This document shows positions 8,362 through 18,153 of a stretch of 64,000 nucleotides of DNA, in pieces. Location of the stretch: contig JXCB02000001.1 in assembly GCA_000828075.3 (NCBI GenBank), forward strand, positions 1-64,000, in the 5' to 3' direction. Source of the DNA: Tolypothrix campylonemoides VB511288 (GTDB lineage Bacteria > Cyanobacteriota > Cyanobacteriia > Cyanobacteriales > Nostocaceae). Made by a program: the position numbers and the translations under genes. Position 1 is the first letter of the stretch, and each line of letters starts with the position of its first letter. The notes under the pieces were generated by a model. That model worked only from the letters and a program-made list of their open reading frames with translations. It had not been told where the DNA came from and made no database searches.

Positions 8362-8400
8362 GTAGGGAAAGAGGCAAGCGTCGCTTGCCTCTTTCCCTAC
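8362..8400. terminator. Perfect 18-bp stem, 3-base loop, 3' of the MFS gene
   Basis: GTAGGGAAAGAGGCAAGC (8362-8379), loop GTC, then the exact complement (8383-8400). It lies about 75 bases after the stop of the minus-strand MFS gene. The following bases on either side are AT-rich but lack a clean T run, so it may be a terminator or a palindromic repeat. Confidence 0.5.
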
Positions 8401-8476
8401 TATCACGATTATCATTATTATACACCTTTATTTCTGTACTTAGACGTATTGACAAAATTTACTCGCTTTTTACTTA

Positions 8477-9796
8477 TCACCAATCATCCTGAGCTAGAGC
8501 ATCGGGCAGTTGCTTTTCTAATAGTCTCAGAGGTTTATACTGGTACGCGATAATAGTCGCCAATACAGTTAGTATTCCCATCACAATAAACATCAAACCG
8601 ATACCACGTCCAGTACCGACACCAATAATTTTGCCAATACTTTCTGCTAAAAGCCCGTTAGGAGTCATTAATGGCTCGAAGATTTTATCTGCTAGTGGTC
8701 CTGCGACTGTGTAAGCAAAAGGCTGCGATGCGTTGGAGATCGCCCCTATTGTTGCAAAGACCCTACCTTGAACATTAAAAGGTACTTTCTTTTGGAAAAT
8801 AATTTGGCTTGAACTGTTAATGATTGGCACACCAAAGAAAACGACGAAGGCTATCAGCGCTAACAAGGGGACTGATTTGTATAATCCAACACAAGTAATA
8901 CTAATTCCACCCAGCAGCTTAAAGCCAAATATACTTAGAATTAAATGTTGCGGTGTTTTCACTGTACTGATAAGAACGCTGCTTACCAGCATTCCCACAC
9001 CGCCAAGAGTCAAAATTGTACCTAAGTCCGTAGCTGAGGCAAAGGACAATACTAAGGGCGTAAATAGGATCTGCACAATTCCGACGAGGAAATTGTCAAC
9101 GGCAAAGAAAAGTAGCAGCGCAAACAGTCCTCTTCTTTTAACTAGATATACCAAGCCGTAGGATGCTTGCTTGAACCAAGGAGTTTTTTCGGCACGATGT
9201 CGATCGATGTACTGTTTTGGGAACCGAACTAGTAAAAGAATACTCAAAGCAAACATAAAGGTGGCAAAATCAATAAAGATAACGCCATCGATGCCGAGAA
9301 TGAGCAGCAGCACACCTCCTAGCATCGGTATGACCAACTGACCAGCAGCTTCCCCTATTTGCAACATACCGTTGGCGCGAGCAAGGTCTTGCTCCGGTAC
9401 GAGCAAGGTAGTGGCAGCCGTATAAGCAGGCAATTGAAAGGCGCTGAAGCAGGAACTGATGGCTGCACATACACATATGTGCCAAAATGTCAAGTTGCCT
9501 GCAGCTAACAAAATCGCAATCACCCCTGTAGCAATACCTGCTCCTAAATCACTAAATACCATCATCCAACGGCGTGGAAATTGGTCTACCAGTGTACCAG
9601 CTATAGGGGAAATCAGAATCATCGGCAAGCTTGTAAATAGGGAGATGAGGCTGAACTGTGTTACCGAACCAGTTTGCTGGTATACCCATACACCCAAGGC
9701 AAAGTTAGTTAACCCAGAGCCGATCAGGGAAATCATCTGTCCGAACCAGATGAGGGTAAAAATTCGCATTCCTGTATTTTTTGGATGTTGGGTCAT
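8477..9796 (-). CDS. MFS exporter (drug/siderophore efflux type)
   Basis: This is a 12-segment major facilitator of the MFS_3 (EntS/macrolide-efflux) type, about 439 aa, with hydrophobic segments throughout. The motif near RPR-type loop 2-3 reads GTLVDQFPRRWMM. I chose the ATG at 9796 over the in-frame ATG at 9811 because AGGAG lies 7 bases before it. It is the last intact gene of the lipopeptide cluster and on the same strand, so it probably exports the product (inference). A truncated sister copy with nearly the same first 40 residues lies directly upstream, which suggests a past duplication or replacement. A strong hairpin follows it. Confidence 0.85.
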   Translation of the reverse strand: MTQHPKNTGMRIFTLIWFGQMISLIGSGLTNFALGVWVYQQTGSVTQFSLISLFTSLPMILISPIAGTLVDQFPRRWMMVFSDLGAGIATGVIAILLAAGNLTFWHICVCAAISSCFSAFQLPAYTAATTLLVPEQDLARANGMLQIGEAAGQLVIPMLGGVLLLILGIDGVIFIDFATFMFALSILLLVRFPKQYIDRHRAEKTPWFKQASYGLVYLVKRRGLFALLLFFAVDNFLVGIVQILFTPLVLSFASATDLGTILTLGGVGMLVSSVLISTVKTPQHLILSIFGFKLLGGISITCVGLYKSVPLLALIAFVVFFGVPIINSSSQIIFQKKVPFNVQGRVFATIGAISNASQPFAYTVAGPLADKIFEPLMTPNGLLAESIGKIIGVGTGRGIGLMFIVMGILTVLATIIAYQYKPLRLLEKQLPDALAQDDW

Positions 9797-9923
9797 TTCA
9801 ATACTCCTCATTAATGTACATTTGCTTGCTCAATCCAGATTTTTAGCTATTCTGCGACGGCTTGGATGTGCGGTTGATATCAACTCTGCCCCAGCGTTGT
9901 TAAGGTGTGACAGTTGCTCTTTT

Positions 9924-9988
9924 GTAGGGTGGGCACTGAGGCTCATTCAAAAACTAAGTTTAATGATTGTATGCAGTGCCCACCCTAC
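9924..9988. repeat. Dispersed repeat with GTAGGGTGGGCACTG inverted arms
   Basis: GTAGGGTGGGCACTG (9924-9938) and its exact complement (9974-9988) flank 35 bases. Related copies are at 44407-44471 and, in compact form, 59000-59028. It is a dispersed palindromic family of intergenic DNA. Confidence 0.7.
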
Positions 9989-10054
9989 TAATACCAATTA
10001 TATGTAAAAAAAAACACTTAATACTTACTCTTTCACTCAGCCGCGTACTTGGCG

Positions 10055-10099
10055 ACGCCAGTCGCCTACGTCGGGGAACCCTGCTGCAGCGCTGGCTCG
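10055..10099. repeat. Copy of a dispersed palindromic repeat (core CCAGTCGCCT...GGGGAACCCT)
   Basis: The segment shares its core with 34150-34184 and with the complement of about 40177-40220. The shared parts are CAGTCGCCT, a GGGAACCCT-like palindrome, and in two copies CTGCAGCGCTG. This copy lies between the two MFS sequences. Confidence 0.65.
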
Positions 10100-10164
10100 T
10101 CTTGGCGGTTCGTTTAATAAATATTAAGTGCATCTTCATAAAATTTTGGTATAAACCAGCACCC

Positions 10165-10320
10165 TTAAAAAGCCCAGGCATACAGGGTAACAGATTTAGT
10201 ATTCTCATATACCCATATTCCTAAACCAAAGTGCGTAAGACCCGAACCTATGAGAGAAAGCACCTGTCCTAACCAGATGAAGATAAAAGTTTGCATTCTG
10301 CGTGTTGAGTGTTGGGTCAT
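10165..10320 (-). pseudogene. Truncated N-terminus of a second MFS exporter
   Basis: The frame gives MTQHSTRRMQTF, then FIWLGQVLSLIGSGLTHFGL, which parallels the intact exporter (MTQHPKNTGMRIFT, IWFGQMISLIGSGLTNFAL). It runs out after about 48 codons, where homology ends and repeat DNA begins. The ATG at 10320 has a GGAG about 10 bases upstream. The gene is a relic of a paralogue. Confidence 0.75.
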
Positions 10321-10321
10321 T

Positions 10322-10645
10322 TTATTTGACTCCACTATTTGCCTGTACCTGATCAATGCACATTTGCAAGCGTTCGGTCAGGGTCAGGACGTGAGGTTTG
10401 GTCATCATTGTCACGTGGTCGCCTGGGACAAAATAAAGATCCACTGGTTCGGTAGAAAACTCGTTCCACCTCCATGCCAGATCTTTCAAAATCTCGGAAA
10501 ACTCAGCTACGCTCAGGAAATCCTCAGGATTACTCTCGTTGGGTCGGAAAAAAGTAATTTGAGTCGAATAGTGATTGCATGGCTTGTAAAGATCGTAAGC
10601 TTGGCTGACAGCCTTGGTTACTTTCAAAAAACCTCCAAGTTTCAA
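10322..10645 (-). pseudogene. C-terminal fragment of an NRPS thioesterase
   Basis: About 107 codons match the end of an alpha/beta-hydrolase thioesterase. ITFFRPNES is followed by VPGDHVTMMTKPHV, which holds the expected catalytic His. The part with the GxSxG nucleophile is absent and no start codon fits, so it cannot work alone. It lies about 120 bases after the stop of the terminal synthetase, on the same strand. That synthetase now ends in a reductase domain. The fragment may be the remnant of an older release domain or of a separate type II thioesterase. Confidence 0.7.
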
Positions 10646-10768
10646 TTTACGCTCACCATTTCCTGACTTTCTTCCTTACCAAAGTGTTGAAACCGTTGAA
10701 ACTCCGTTACTTGCGCTTAACAAGCGTGCCATTCGGATATAGATCATGACAACTAAAATACCATCATT

Positions 10769-13700
10769 TTAGTGTGGGGCACTGATGAACCCGAGACGAA
10801 TAAAGTATGAGAAATAGGTATTCAACAGTTTGTCATCTATTGGTGGACAAATAATTGAAGAATTTGCAAGTCCAGCAAAGGTGTTTTGACAGTCAAACTT
10901 TGGTTCTGTTATTGAGTTAGTTATCTGCTCTGAGGATATCCTTTCAGAAAAAAGAGAAATAAGAGGATATGCAGCATTGTCTAATGATTGCTTAGTAGCA
11001 TCAATCAATTTTGCTCTCCAGTGTTCATAAGAAATCTTTTCAAATGTGTAACCAAAATCTTGCATCCATTTAAGAAGTTGGTTTAAATGAATCGAATGAG
11101 GATTAAGCAAGTGAAAAGCTTTGTTCAGTGATTCTTTTTGTCTTGATAGATGCACAATTGTTTTACTAACATAGTCTATCGGAGTCATATCTACCATAAA
11201 ATCTATGTCTGGAAAGCTTCCAAGTTGACTGCAACCTTTTATCATCCTCCACAAAAAGTCATCTGTTTGACAAACTCCTGTTTGGCTGTGCCCTGATATT
11301 GTTCCTGGTCTGTAGATACACACAGGAAGACCTCTAGAACGCGCAGCCATTATCAGCTTTTCGGCAACCCATTTACTTTGAGAATAGCCAAGTGTTAGCT
11401 CTTTCCAGTTTTCCAAGCTATCCTCTTCTAAGATGACCTTAGCCTCAGTGTAAGTGCTTGAAGAGAAAACAGACATGGTAGAGATAAAATGCACGGGCTT
11501 TACTTTGATTTGAACCGCTAATCTCAAGATTTCTTGAGTTCCCAAAACATTGTGAGCTTTTAGAGCAGAGTAGGGATAAATAAAATTAACTAATGCACCA
11601 TTGTGATATATGATATCTATCTTGTTTGCCAGCATTTGAAACTGCTCAGAAGACAGACCCAAAAATGGCTGGGATAAGTCTCCGACAATAGGAATAATTC
11701 TGGACATAAAAGATTCTGTCCAAAGCAAATAAGACTCCAGTGTTTCTTGAATCCGCTTCTTACCTTCTTCAGAGTTAGAGGAACGTACTAGGCAATATAT
11801 ATCAGCTGAAGTTTGTAAAAGAAGTTCATGAAGTAAAAATGCTCCTAGAAAACCTGTTGCTCCGGTTAAGAAAATACAACAAGGTTCAGTAACATCTATA
11901 ACAGGTACACCTACAGGATTGATTGTGGAATCCAAAATCGTTTCAGCTTCTAGATTTGTGGTAGTAACATTAATTGCAGTGAAGGCGTCTCCTTGATAGA
12001 TCATTTCGATAACTTTAGACATACCTGCTACAGTTGGTGTTTCAAAGAGATTATGGAGAGGGAGTTTAACCTGGAAAGCTTTATCTATGCCAGACATGAT
12101 TTGTGTAGCCAGCAGAGAATGTCCACCTAATTCAAAGAAGTTGTCTTCAAGACCAACACTTTCAAGTCCCAACACTTGAGCCCAAATTTCTGCCAATTTT
12201 TTCTCTACAGGGCTACGAGGCTCTATAAAGGTTTTTTCTAAATTGAGTCTGGTCATTTTAGGGGTAGGAAGAGCATGGCGGTTTACCTTCCCATTGGGTG
12301 TCAGAGGTAACTTCTCTAGCACAACAAAGCTGGAGGGTATCATGTAGTTGGGCAAGAGTTCCTTGAGATTGTCCCTTAAAAACTGGACTAAATTATCTGG
12401 ATGATTGTTTTTTCCACTGCCATAGTCAGCAAATAATCGTTGATAAAAAGGTGTTTGCTTAAAACTATTTTTATAGTGATAAGAAACATATTCAAAGTTA
12501 ATACTTTCTCCATTTTGTTTCAGTAAATGACCTTTGATTGAATAATCTGGATTGAGATTATTTTCGCAAAGCTTCCTGTAACAAACCGCTTGGATAATAT
12601 CTCCACAGGCAACCTCAATTCCCGGTTCAAATACCGGAAAATAAACAGGAAGCCAGCAATGTTCGTTTTCCAGAATATCTATTTCTTCTCCTTCAATGGT
12701 GTGCAAATTCAGCCAAACTAAAAAACCATCCAGTCGCCCATCTTTATGAATTTCAAATTTGACTTCATGACAGGATTCCGTTTTAAGACATTTATTGAAG
12801 TTCAAGTCTTCAAAAACATCCACGTTGGAAAGGAGATGTGATTGGGGAAATTTCTTAATACATACCCTTAAGTCAAATGGATATCCGACTTGCTCAAAGA
12901 TTTTTTTGGTGTAATGTCCGGAAGTCTTTGTAAATTTAGGGTTTTGTAAAATTTCATCGGGAAGAGTGACAGCAGCAATCTTAGTAATGCTTCTTTCGGG
13001 AATCATCAAACCGTCAGGCTTGAGGAATCTTCTAGCGTTATTGATAATAACTGCTGCTCCTTCACAGCCACCAATTGCTCCCACAATTTCCGAAACGCAT
13101 ACATCAGCAAGTTCTGGCAGATTAACTAAGGTGGCATCTCCATGAATGATTGTGATTTTGTCTGTTAAACCTAAGTTAGCGATGCAAGCTCTTGCCTGTT
13201 GACAAGTTTCCTCACTTCTTTCAATTGCATAAATTTTCTTGGCACCTGCTTCCGCGCAAAATCTAGACAAAATTGCATCTTTACCAGTGCCAATTTCCAC
13301 GACTATTTTATCTTTGACCAATTGATTAATAGCGGCTTTATAGCTATCATTGCGCCGATGATCATTGGTCATAGCGTAATACAGTAATTCGTCATAGACA
13401 TAGAATTCTGCTACGGAGGGCCATAGTTCTACTTGACCATTTAGTGATTTTTGTGGCTCGTCTAATAAATTGAGATTTTCCTGTTGTGGTACAACATAGG
13501 CTACTAAGCGTTTGTTGTTCGGTTGATCTTCTTGTGCTATTACTACTGCTTCTTGGACTTCAGGTAGCTGGGACAACGCAGTTTCAATTTCTCCTAGTTC
13601 AATGCGATAGCCGCGAATCTTTACCTGATGATCGATACGACCGAGAAATTCAATGTTCCCGTCTGGTAGATAGCGTGCGCGATCGCCTGTTTTGTAAAGA

Positions 13701-16315
13701 CGACTCCCTGGTAGCTTGCTAAACGGATTAGGGATAAACTTCTCTTGGGTCGCCTCTGGACGATTCAGGTAGCCAAGGGCAAGACCAACACCACCAATGT
13801 GCAGTTCTCCAGCTACACCAATGGGAACGGGTTGGAGATGCTGGTCTAGGATATAGACTTGGGTATTGGCAATGGGGCGACCGATAGGCAGTTGACTGCT
13901 ATCTTTGTTGATATATTCAGCTATAGTCGCACATACAGTTGATTCACTTGGTCCGTAGGCGTTAAAGAAACGGCGCTCACTAGACCATTGCGCTGCTAAA
14001 TCCGGGCTACATGCCTCACCTGCAACGATTATATTTTGTAAAGCTGGCAGTTTTTCTGTGGGTAAAACAGCTAATGCTGACGGAGGCAGCGTCACATGAG
14101 TAATAGCCTGGTCATGCAATAGTTTAATTAAAGCCGTCCCTGGCAACAACTCCTCAGGTGTCCCTAAAACAAGGCTCGCTCCAGCACACAAGGCGACAAA
14201 AATTTCCGAGACTGAGGCATCAAAGCTAAAAGAGGCGAATTGCAGAACACGGCTGTTTAACTGCACATCCAAGGTACGAATCTGTGCTTGTGCTAAATTG
14301 CACAATCCCTGATGAGCAATTAAGACTCCTTTGGGTTTTCCTGTAGAGCCTGAGGTGTAGATCGCATATGCTAAGTTCTCAGGCTTAACTCCACTAACTG
14401 GGTTTTCCTCAGTTTCTTGAGAGATGATCTTCCAGTTTGAATCCAAGTAAACGATATGTGCCTCATACTCAGGAAGTTTTGCTGCTAACTTCTCTGTAGT
14501 TAACAACACCTTCACCTGTGAATCTGACAACATAAAAGCTAAACGCTCTTGGGGATAAGCAGAGTCTAAGGGTACATAAGCACCACCAGCTTTGAGAATG
14601 CCCAAAAGTCCGATGATCATCTCTGGGGAACGTTCCACACATATGCCCACCAGTACCTCTGGTTTAACCCCCAGGGTTTGCAAATAGTGTGCTAGTTGGT
14701 TGGCGCGGTTGTTCAGTTCTCGATAGGTGAGTTGTTGCTCCTGAAACACCACCGCTATTGCATCTGGGGTAAGTTCTACTTGAGCTTCAAACAACTGGTG
14801 AATGCACTTATCGTAGACATACTCAATCTGAGTGTTATTCCACTCCACCAACAACTGATTTTGTTCAGATGCAGTCAATAGAGGTAATTCTGCAACTTTT
14901 TGCTGAGGATTAGCTACAATGCCTTCTAGCAAAGTTTGGAAATGCCTTGCCATCCGGGTAATTGTTGCCAAATCAAACAAATTGCTGTTATACTCCCATG
15001 ACCCTGTAAGTCCCATCTCTGTTTCTTCTACGAACAGGGTCAAATCATATTTCGCTGTGGTATTCTCAATTTCCAAAGGAGTTAAGGTTAGACCTGGCAG
15101 TTCCAGCGTTTTTGTCGGTGTGTTTTCGAGAGTAAACCCGACCTGGAACAAAGGAGAATAGCTTGGATTCCGCTCTGGTTGGAGTTCCTCTACTAACTGT
15201 TCAAACGGCGTATCCTGATGAGCATAAGCGTCTAAAGCCATTTGCTGTACTTGGCTGAGTAACTCTAAAAAGTTGGGATTCCCCTGAAGTTTGGTACGTA
15301 GCACCAGGGTATTGACAAAAAAGCCAATTAAGGATTCAATATCACTGCGGTTGCGGTTAGCAATCGGAGAGCCAATGACAATATCTTCCTGACCGCTATA
15401 GCGTGAGAGTAAAATCACAAAAGCTGTCAGCACTACCATAAACAGGGTTGCTCCTGACTGCTGGCTTAAAAGCCTCAGTTTTTCAGTTAGATCGGCATTC
15501 AGGTGAATTCGCTCAGTGCGACCTTGGAATGTCTGCACTGGTGGACGCGGGCGATCGCTCGGCAGTTCTAATAAGGGAGGAATCCCTGCTAGCTGTTGCT
15601 TCCAGTAGGCTAACTGAGTTTCTAACACTTCCCCTCTGAGCCATTGCCGTTGCCAGTGAGCAAAGTCGGCATACTGGATAGGTAATTCTGGTAAGGGGGA
15701 AGGCGCTCCTATTGAGAAAGCTTCATAGAGTGCAGCTATCTCTTCGATAAAAATTTGTGTTGACCAGCCATCAGAGACAATATGGTGGATTGTCAGCAGC
15801 AGCACATGGGATTCTTGTGCTAAACGCAGTAGAGTAACCCGCACCAAGGGAACCTTGGTTAGGTCAAATGGTTGCTGTGCATCGCTGATGGCTAAGCGTT
15901 GCACTTCAGCAGACTGATCTACTGCCGATAAATTCTGCAAGTCTACCACTGGCAAAGTTATTTTTAGGAAGGGGGCGATCGCCTGGGTTGGTTCTCCATT
16001 AACTATCTTAAACGCGGTGCGTAGCACTTCGTGACGGCGAACGATTTCTTGCACAGCCATATCCAATGCAACTAAGTCCAGAGGACCAATCAGGCGCACA
16101 GCAGAATGCATGTTGTAGGTGGCACTCTCCCCCTCCAGTTGGTCTAAAAACCACAGTCTTTGCTGGGCAAAAGACAGCGAGAGACTACTAGTTTTGGCAA
16201 TAGGGGTGATTGATGTGGTTTCCAGACCAGTGTAGCCTTCTTCTTCGAGTAAAAGGTTAAGAATAGCTTGTTTGTGCGTCGAGAGTGCCCCATCAATGTA
16301 AGTATGCTTATCCAT
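10769..16315 (-). CDS. Terminal NRPS: C-A(MT)-PCP-reductase, predicted Tyr module
   Basis: Order and rough positions are: condensation domain 35-480 (HHIVSDGW at about 180), adenylation from 490 (YTSGSTGKPKG at about 655), methyltransferase about 970-1290 (VVEIGTGKD at about 1006), end of adenylation (LPNYMIPSSF at about 1326), carrier (GGHSLLA at about 1397) and terminal reductase from 1480 (TGATGFLG at about 1488; YSQSKW at about 1644). The adenylation pocket reads D-A-S-T-I-A-A-V-C, a code known for tyrosine. The methyltransferase sits between motifs A8 and A9, the usual place in NRPSs, but looks like a protein-arginine-methyltransferase fold; N- or O-methylation cannot be decided. The NAD(P)H reductase should release an aldehyde or alcohol rather than an acid or ring. 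The gene is preceded by 679 bp holding a MITE-like repeat, so it may have its own promoter. Confidence 0.92.
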   Translation of the reverse strand: MDKHTYIDGALSTHKQAILNLLLEEEGYTGLETTSITPIAKTSSLSLSFAQQRLWFLDQLEGESATYNMHSAVRLIGPLDLVALDMAVQEIVRRHEVLRTAFKIVNGEPTQAIAPFLKITLPVVDLQNLSAVDQSAEVQRLAISDAQQPFDLTKVPLVRVTLLRLAQESHVLLLTIHHIVSDGWSTQIFIEEIAALYEAFSIGAPSPLPELPIQYADFAHWQRQWLRGEVLETQLAYWKQQLAGIPPLLELPSDRPRPPVQTFQGRTERIHLNADLTEKLRLLSQQSGATLFMVVLTAFVILLSRYSGQEDIVIGSPIANRNRSDIESLIGFFVNTLVLRTKLQGNPNFLELLSQVQQMALDAYAHQDTPFEQLVEELQPERNPSYSPLFQVGFTLENTPTKTLELPGLTLTPLEIENTTAKYDLTLFVEETEMGLTGSWEYNSNLFDLATITRMARHFQTLLEGIVANPQQKVAELPLLTASEQNQLLVEWNNTQIEYVYDKCIHQLFEAQVELTPDAIAVVFQEQQLTYRELNNRANQLAHYLQTLGVKPEVLVGICVERSPEMIIGLLGILKAGGAYVPLDSAYPQERLAFMLSDSQVKVLLTTEKLAAKLPEYEAHIVYLDSNWKIISQETEENPVSGVKPENLAYAIYTSGSTGKPKGVLIAHQGLCNLAQAQIRTLDVQLNSRVLQFASFSFDASVSEIFVALCAGASLVLGTPEELLPGTALIKLLHDQAITHVTLPPSALAVLPTEKLPALQNIIVAGEACSPDLAAQWSSERRFFNAYGPSESTVCATIAEYINKDSSQLPIGRPIANTQVYILDQHLQPVPIGVAGELHIGGVGLALGYLNRPEATQEKFIPNPFSKLPGSRLYKTGDRARYLPDGNIEFLGRIDHQVKIRGYRIELGEIETALSQLPEVQEAVVIAQEDQPNNKRLVAYVVPQQENLNLLDEPQKSLNGQVELWPSVAEFYVYDELLYYAMTNDHRRNDSYKAAINQLVKDKIVVEIGTGKDAILSRFCAEAGAKKIYAIERSEETCQQARACIANLGLTDKITIIHGDATLVNLPELADVCVSEIVGAIGGCEGAAVIINNARRFLKPDGLMIPERSITKIAAVTLPDEILQNPKFTKTSGHYTKKIFEQVGYPFDLRVCIKKFPQSHLLSNVDVFEDLNFNKCLKTESCHEVKFEIHKDGRLDGFLVWLNLHTIEGEEIDILENEHCWLPVYFPVFEPGIEVACGDIIQAVCYRKLCENNLNPDYSIKGHLLKQNGESINFEYVSYHYKNSFKQTPFYQRLFADYGSGKNNHPDNLVQFLRDNLKELLPNYMIPSSFVVLEKLPLTPNGKVNRHALPTPKMTRLNLEKTFIEPRSPVEKKLAEIWAQVLGLESVGLEDNFFELGGHSLLATQIMSGIDKAFQVKLPLHNLFETPTVAGMSKVIEMIYQGDAFTAINVTTTNLEAETILDSTINPVGVPVIDVTEPCCIFLTGATGFLGAFLLHELLLQTSADIYCLVRSSNSEEGKKRIQETLESYLLWTESFMSRIIPIVGDLSQPFLGLSSEQFQMLANKIDIIYHNGALVNFIYPYSALKAHNVLGTQEILRLAVQIKVKPVHFISTMSVFSSSTYTEAKVILEEDSLENWKELTLGYSQSKWVAEKLIMAARSRGLPVCIYRPGTISGHSQTGVCQTDDFLWRMIKGCSQLGSFPDIDFMVDMTPIDYVSKTIVHLSRQKESLNKAFHLLNPHSIHLNQLLKWMQDFGYTFEKISYEHWRAKLIDATKQSLDNAAYPLISLFSERISSEQITNSITEPKFDCQNTFAGLANSSIICPPIDDKLLNTYFSYFIRLGFISAPH

Positions 16316-16428
16316 GTAATTTCAACTCCATTTTTTCGCGATGAATCACTTACTTTTGCCTAACTTTAGGCAGAGGAAAATTTAAACTTTTTGTGTACTA
16401 AGGTTTCTAGGACTGGAGCTACTAATCT

Positions 16429-16670
16429 AGGACTTATGCATTGACAAAAATCTGATTATGTGGCTCATACTGGTTTGCTGCCCTTCCTTCTTTAATTAGT
16501 GCAAGCAAAATCAAGTTATGCATGAGTGAGATAGAAATGGGAAATTCTTGCTCGATCTGACTATTGCAGATGGGAAATTCTTGCTCGATCTGACTATTGC
16601 AGAAGCGCACGGAAGTTGGCACTCTTTGCGTTACACACACAAGAGTTGATTTGTAAAGTGCGTAAGTCCT
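16429..16670. repeat. MITE-like element, copy A (ends AGGACTTATGCA / TGCGTAAGTCCT)
   Basis: The 242-bp segment has 12-bp inverted ends with one mismatch (16429-16440, 16659-16670). It is related to copies at 33619-33850 and 21473 onward. It contains a perfect 33-bp tandem duplication (16537-16569 and 16570-16602) absent from the other copies. It lies in the 679-bp gap between the aminomutase gene and the terminal synthetase. Confidence 0.75.
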
Positions 16671-16994
16671 ATAATCAATCTGTGTGATCATTGCATAACC
16701 CTCTTTTATTACTTTGGCAAGATAATAATCTGGGATGTTTACAACATAGGACTTTCACAAAAAATCTTCGTTTGAGCCATGCTATAAAAAAATAAACGCT
16801 TAAATGCTCAGTCTATCTACAGTTGAAAATTTGGCTCTTATTTTTCGGCGTTGCCGATTAAAAGTATGATTTTAGTCTCAAACAAAGACGCAAAGGTAAG
16901 AGTTTTAGACAGTACATTTTGTAGTTTCATACTTCAATTCAGCAACGCCTATTTTTCTTTTCCAGAGTGATACAAGAGGAATAATCTCTGATCT

Positions 16995-18095
16995 TTAATC
17001 TGGTAATCCTGTCACTCTCATCGTCTCTCCTTTATAGTTTTCAATCCAGAATCCATCTTGGTCTTGATGAAATTGCTCTTCCCACAGAGGAATTTTACCT
17101 AAAGAGGTTGTGATGATATACTGCGGAACTGCGAATCCAGTCATATGACCCAATAAGCCTTGCATAATCTCACGTCCCTTCTCTACACTGGTGACAAAGT
17201 GAGAAACACCAGTTACATTGTCGCAATGATAGAGATAATAGGGACGGACGCGAATTTTGAGTAAGCCAGTAAGTAGCGATCGCATCGTTTCTAGATCATC
17301 GTTAATACCTTTTAAGAGAACAGTTTGATTTTGTACTACAACACCGTGCCTTAATAGTCGGTCGCAAGCTTGTGCAGCCTCCGGGGTGATCTCAGACGGA
17401 TGGTTGAAGTGAGTATTTAACCAAATGGGATGGTACTTTTCGAGCATCTGACAAAATTCTGTTGTGATCCGCTGAGGCAACAGAACTGGATAGCGACTGC
17501 CAATGCGAATAATCTCCACATGGGGAATATTTCGTAAGCGAGAGATAATTAATTCCAGCTTCTCGTCTCCATAGGTTAACGGATCGCCTCCTGTGAGCAG
17601 TACATCGCGGATCTCTGGATGGCTGGCAATATAATTAAAGTCTTCTTCCCAGGAGGCTGCTTCGCTTTTCTCGAAGTAGGTCCCCTCCAAATCTGTAGTA
17701 TGGTACTTGCGCGTACAGTGACGGCAGTACACTGCACAAGCCTCTGTCACCAGCAGGATCACTCGATCAGGATACTTGTGTACAACTCGATTAGTTTTAC
17801 GGTAATATGTGTCACCTACAGGATCGGGAGATGCACCCAAATAAGAAGCGAATTCCTGCATTTGTGGTACTGCTTGCTGCCGAATCGGGCACTTTGCATC
17901 ATTTTTATCCATTAACGATGCATAGTATGGGGTAATGCTCCAGCGATATTTACCGACACACGCTTTAATCGCTTCTTCTTCATCTTCGCTGACATTTATC
18001 CATTCTCGGAGTCCCTCGACAGTTGTAATGCGATGTTGTAGCTGTGAACGCCAATCATGCCAAACAAGCTGATGTTTTTTTTGCGTTAATTCCAT
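16995..18095 (-). CDS. Lysine 2,3-aminomutase-like radical SAM enzyme
   Basis: The 366-aa product belongs to the KamA/YodO family, which moves an amino group from alpha to beta using a 4Fe-4S cluster, SAM and PLP. The cluster cysteines are C120, C124 and C127 (CAVYCRHC). In clostridial lysine aminomutase, Asp293 and Asp330 hold the lysine side chain. Here the first is kept (YHCD) but the second position reads Thr in IITTSLGK, while the following PLP-contact Lys remains. The substrate may therefore not be lysine. It starts 58 bp after the C-A-PCP synthetase stop, on the same strand, with GAGG 8 bases before the ATG. This points to an operon and to supply of a beta-amino acid for the assembly line (inference). 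A housekeeping role is less likely in this position. Confidence 0.88.
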   Translation of the reverse strand: MELTQKKHQLVWHDWRSQLQHRITTVEGLREWINVSEDEEEAIKACVGKYRWSITPYYASLMDKNDAKCPIRQQAVPQMQEFASYLGASPDPVGDTYYRKTNRVVHKYPDRVILLVTEACAVYCRHCTRKYHTTDLEGTYFEKSEAASWEEDFNYIASHPEIRDVLLTGGDPLTYGDEKLELIISRLRNIPHVEIIRIGSRYPVLLPQRITTEFCQMLEKYHPIWLNTHFNHPSEITPEAAQACDRLLRHGVVVQNQTVLLKGINDDLETMRSLLTGLLKIRVRPYYLYHCDNVTGVSHFVTSVEKGREIMQGLLGHMTGFAVPQYIITTSLGKIPLWEEQFHQDQDGFWIENYKGETMRVTGLPD

Positions 18096-18153
18096 CTTTC
18101 TATCCTCATTTCGTAGACTTAACTTTTACTAATTGCAAATCCAATCAAAATGC

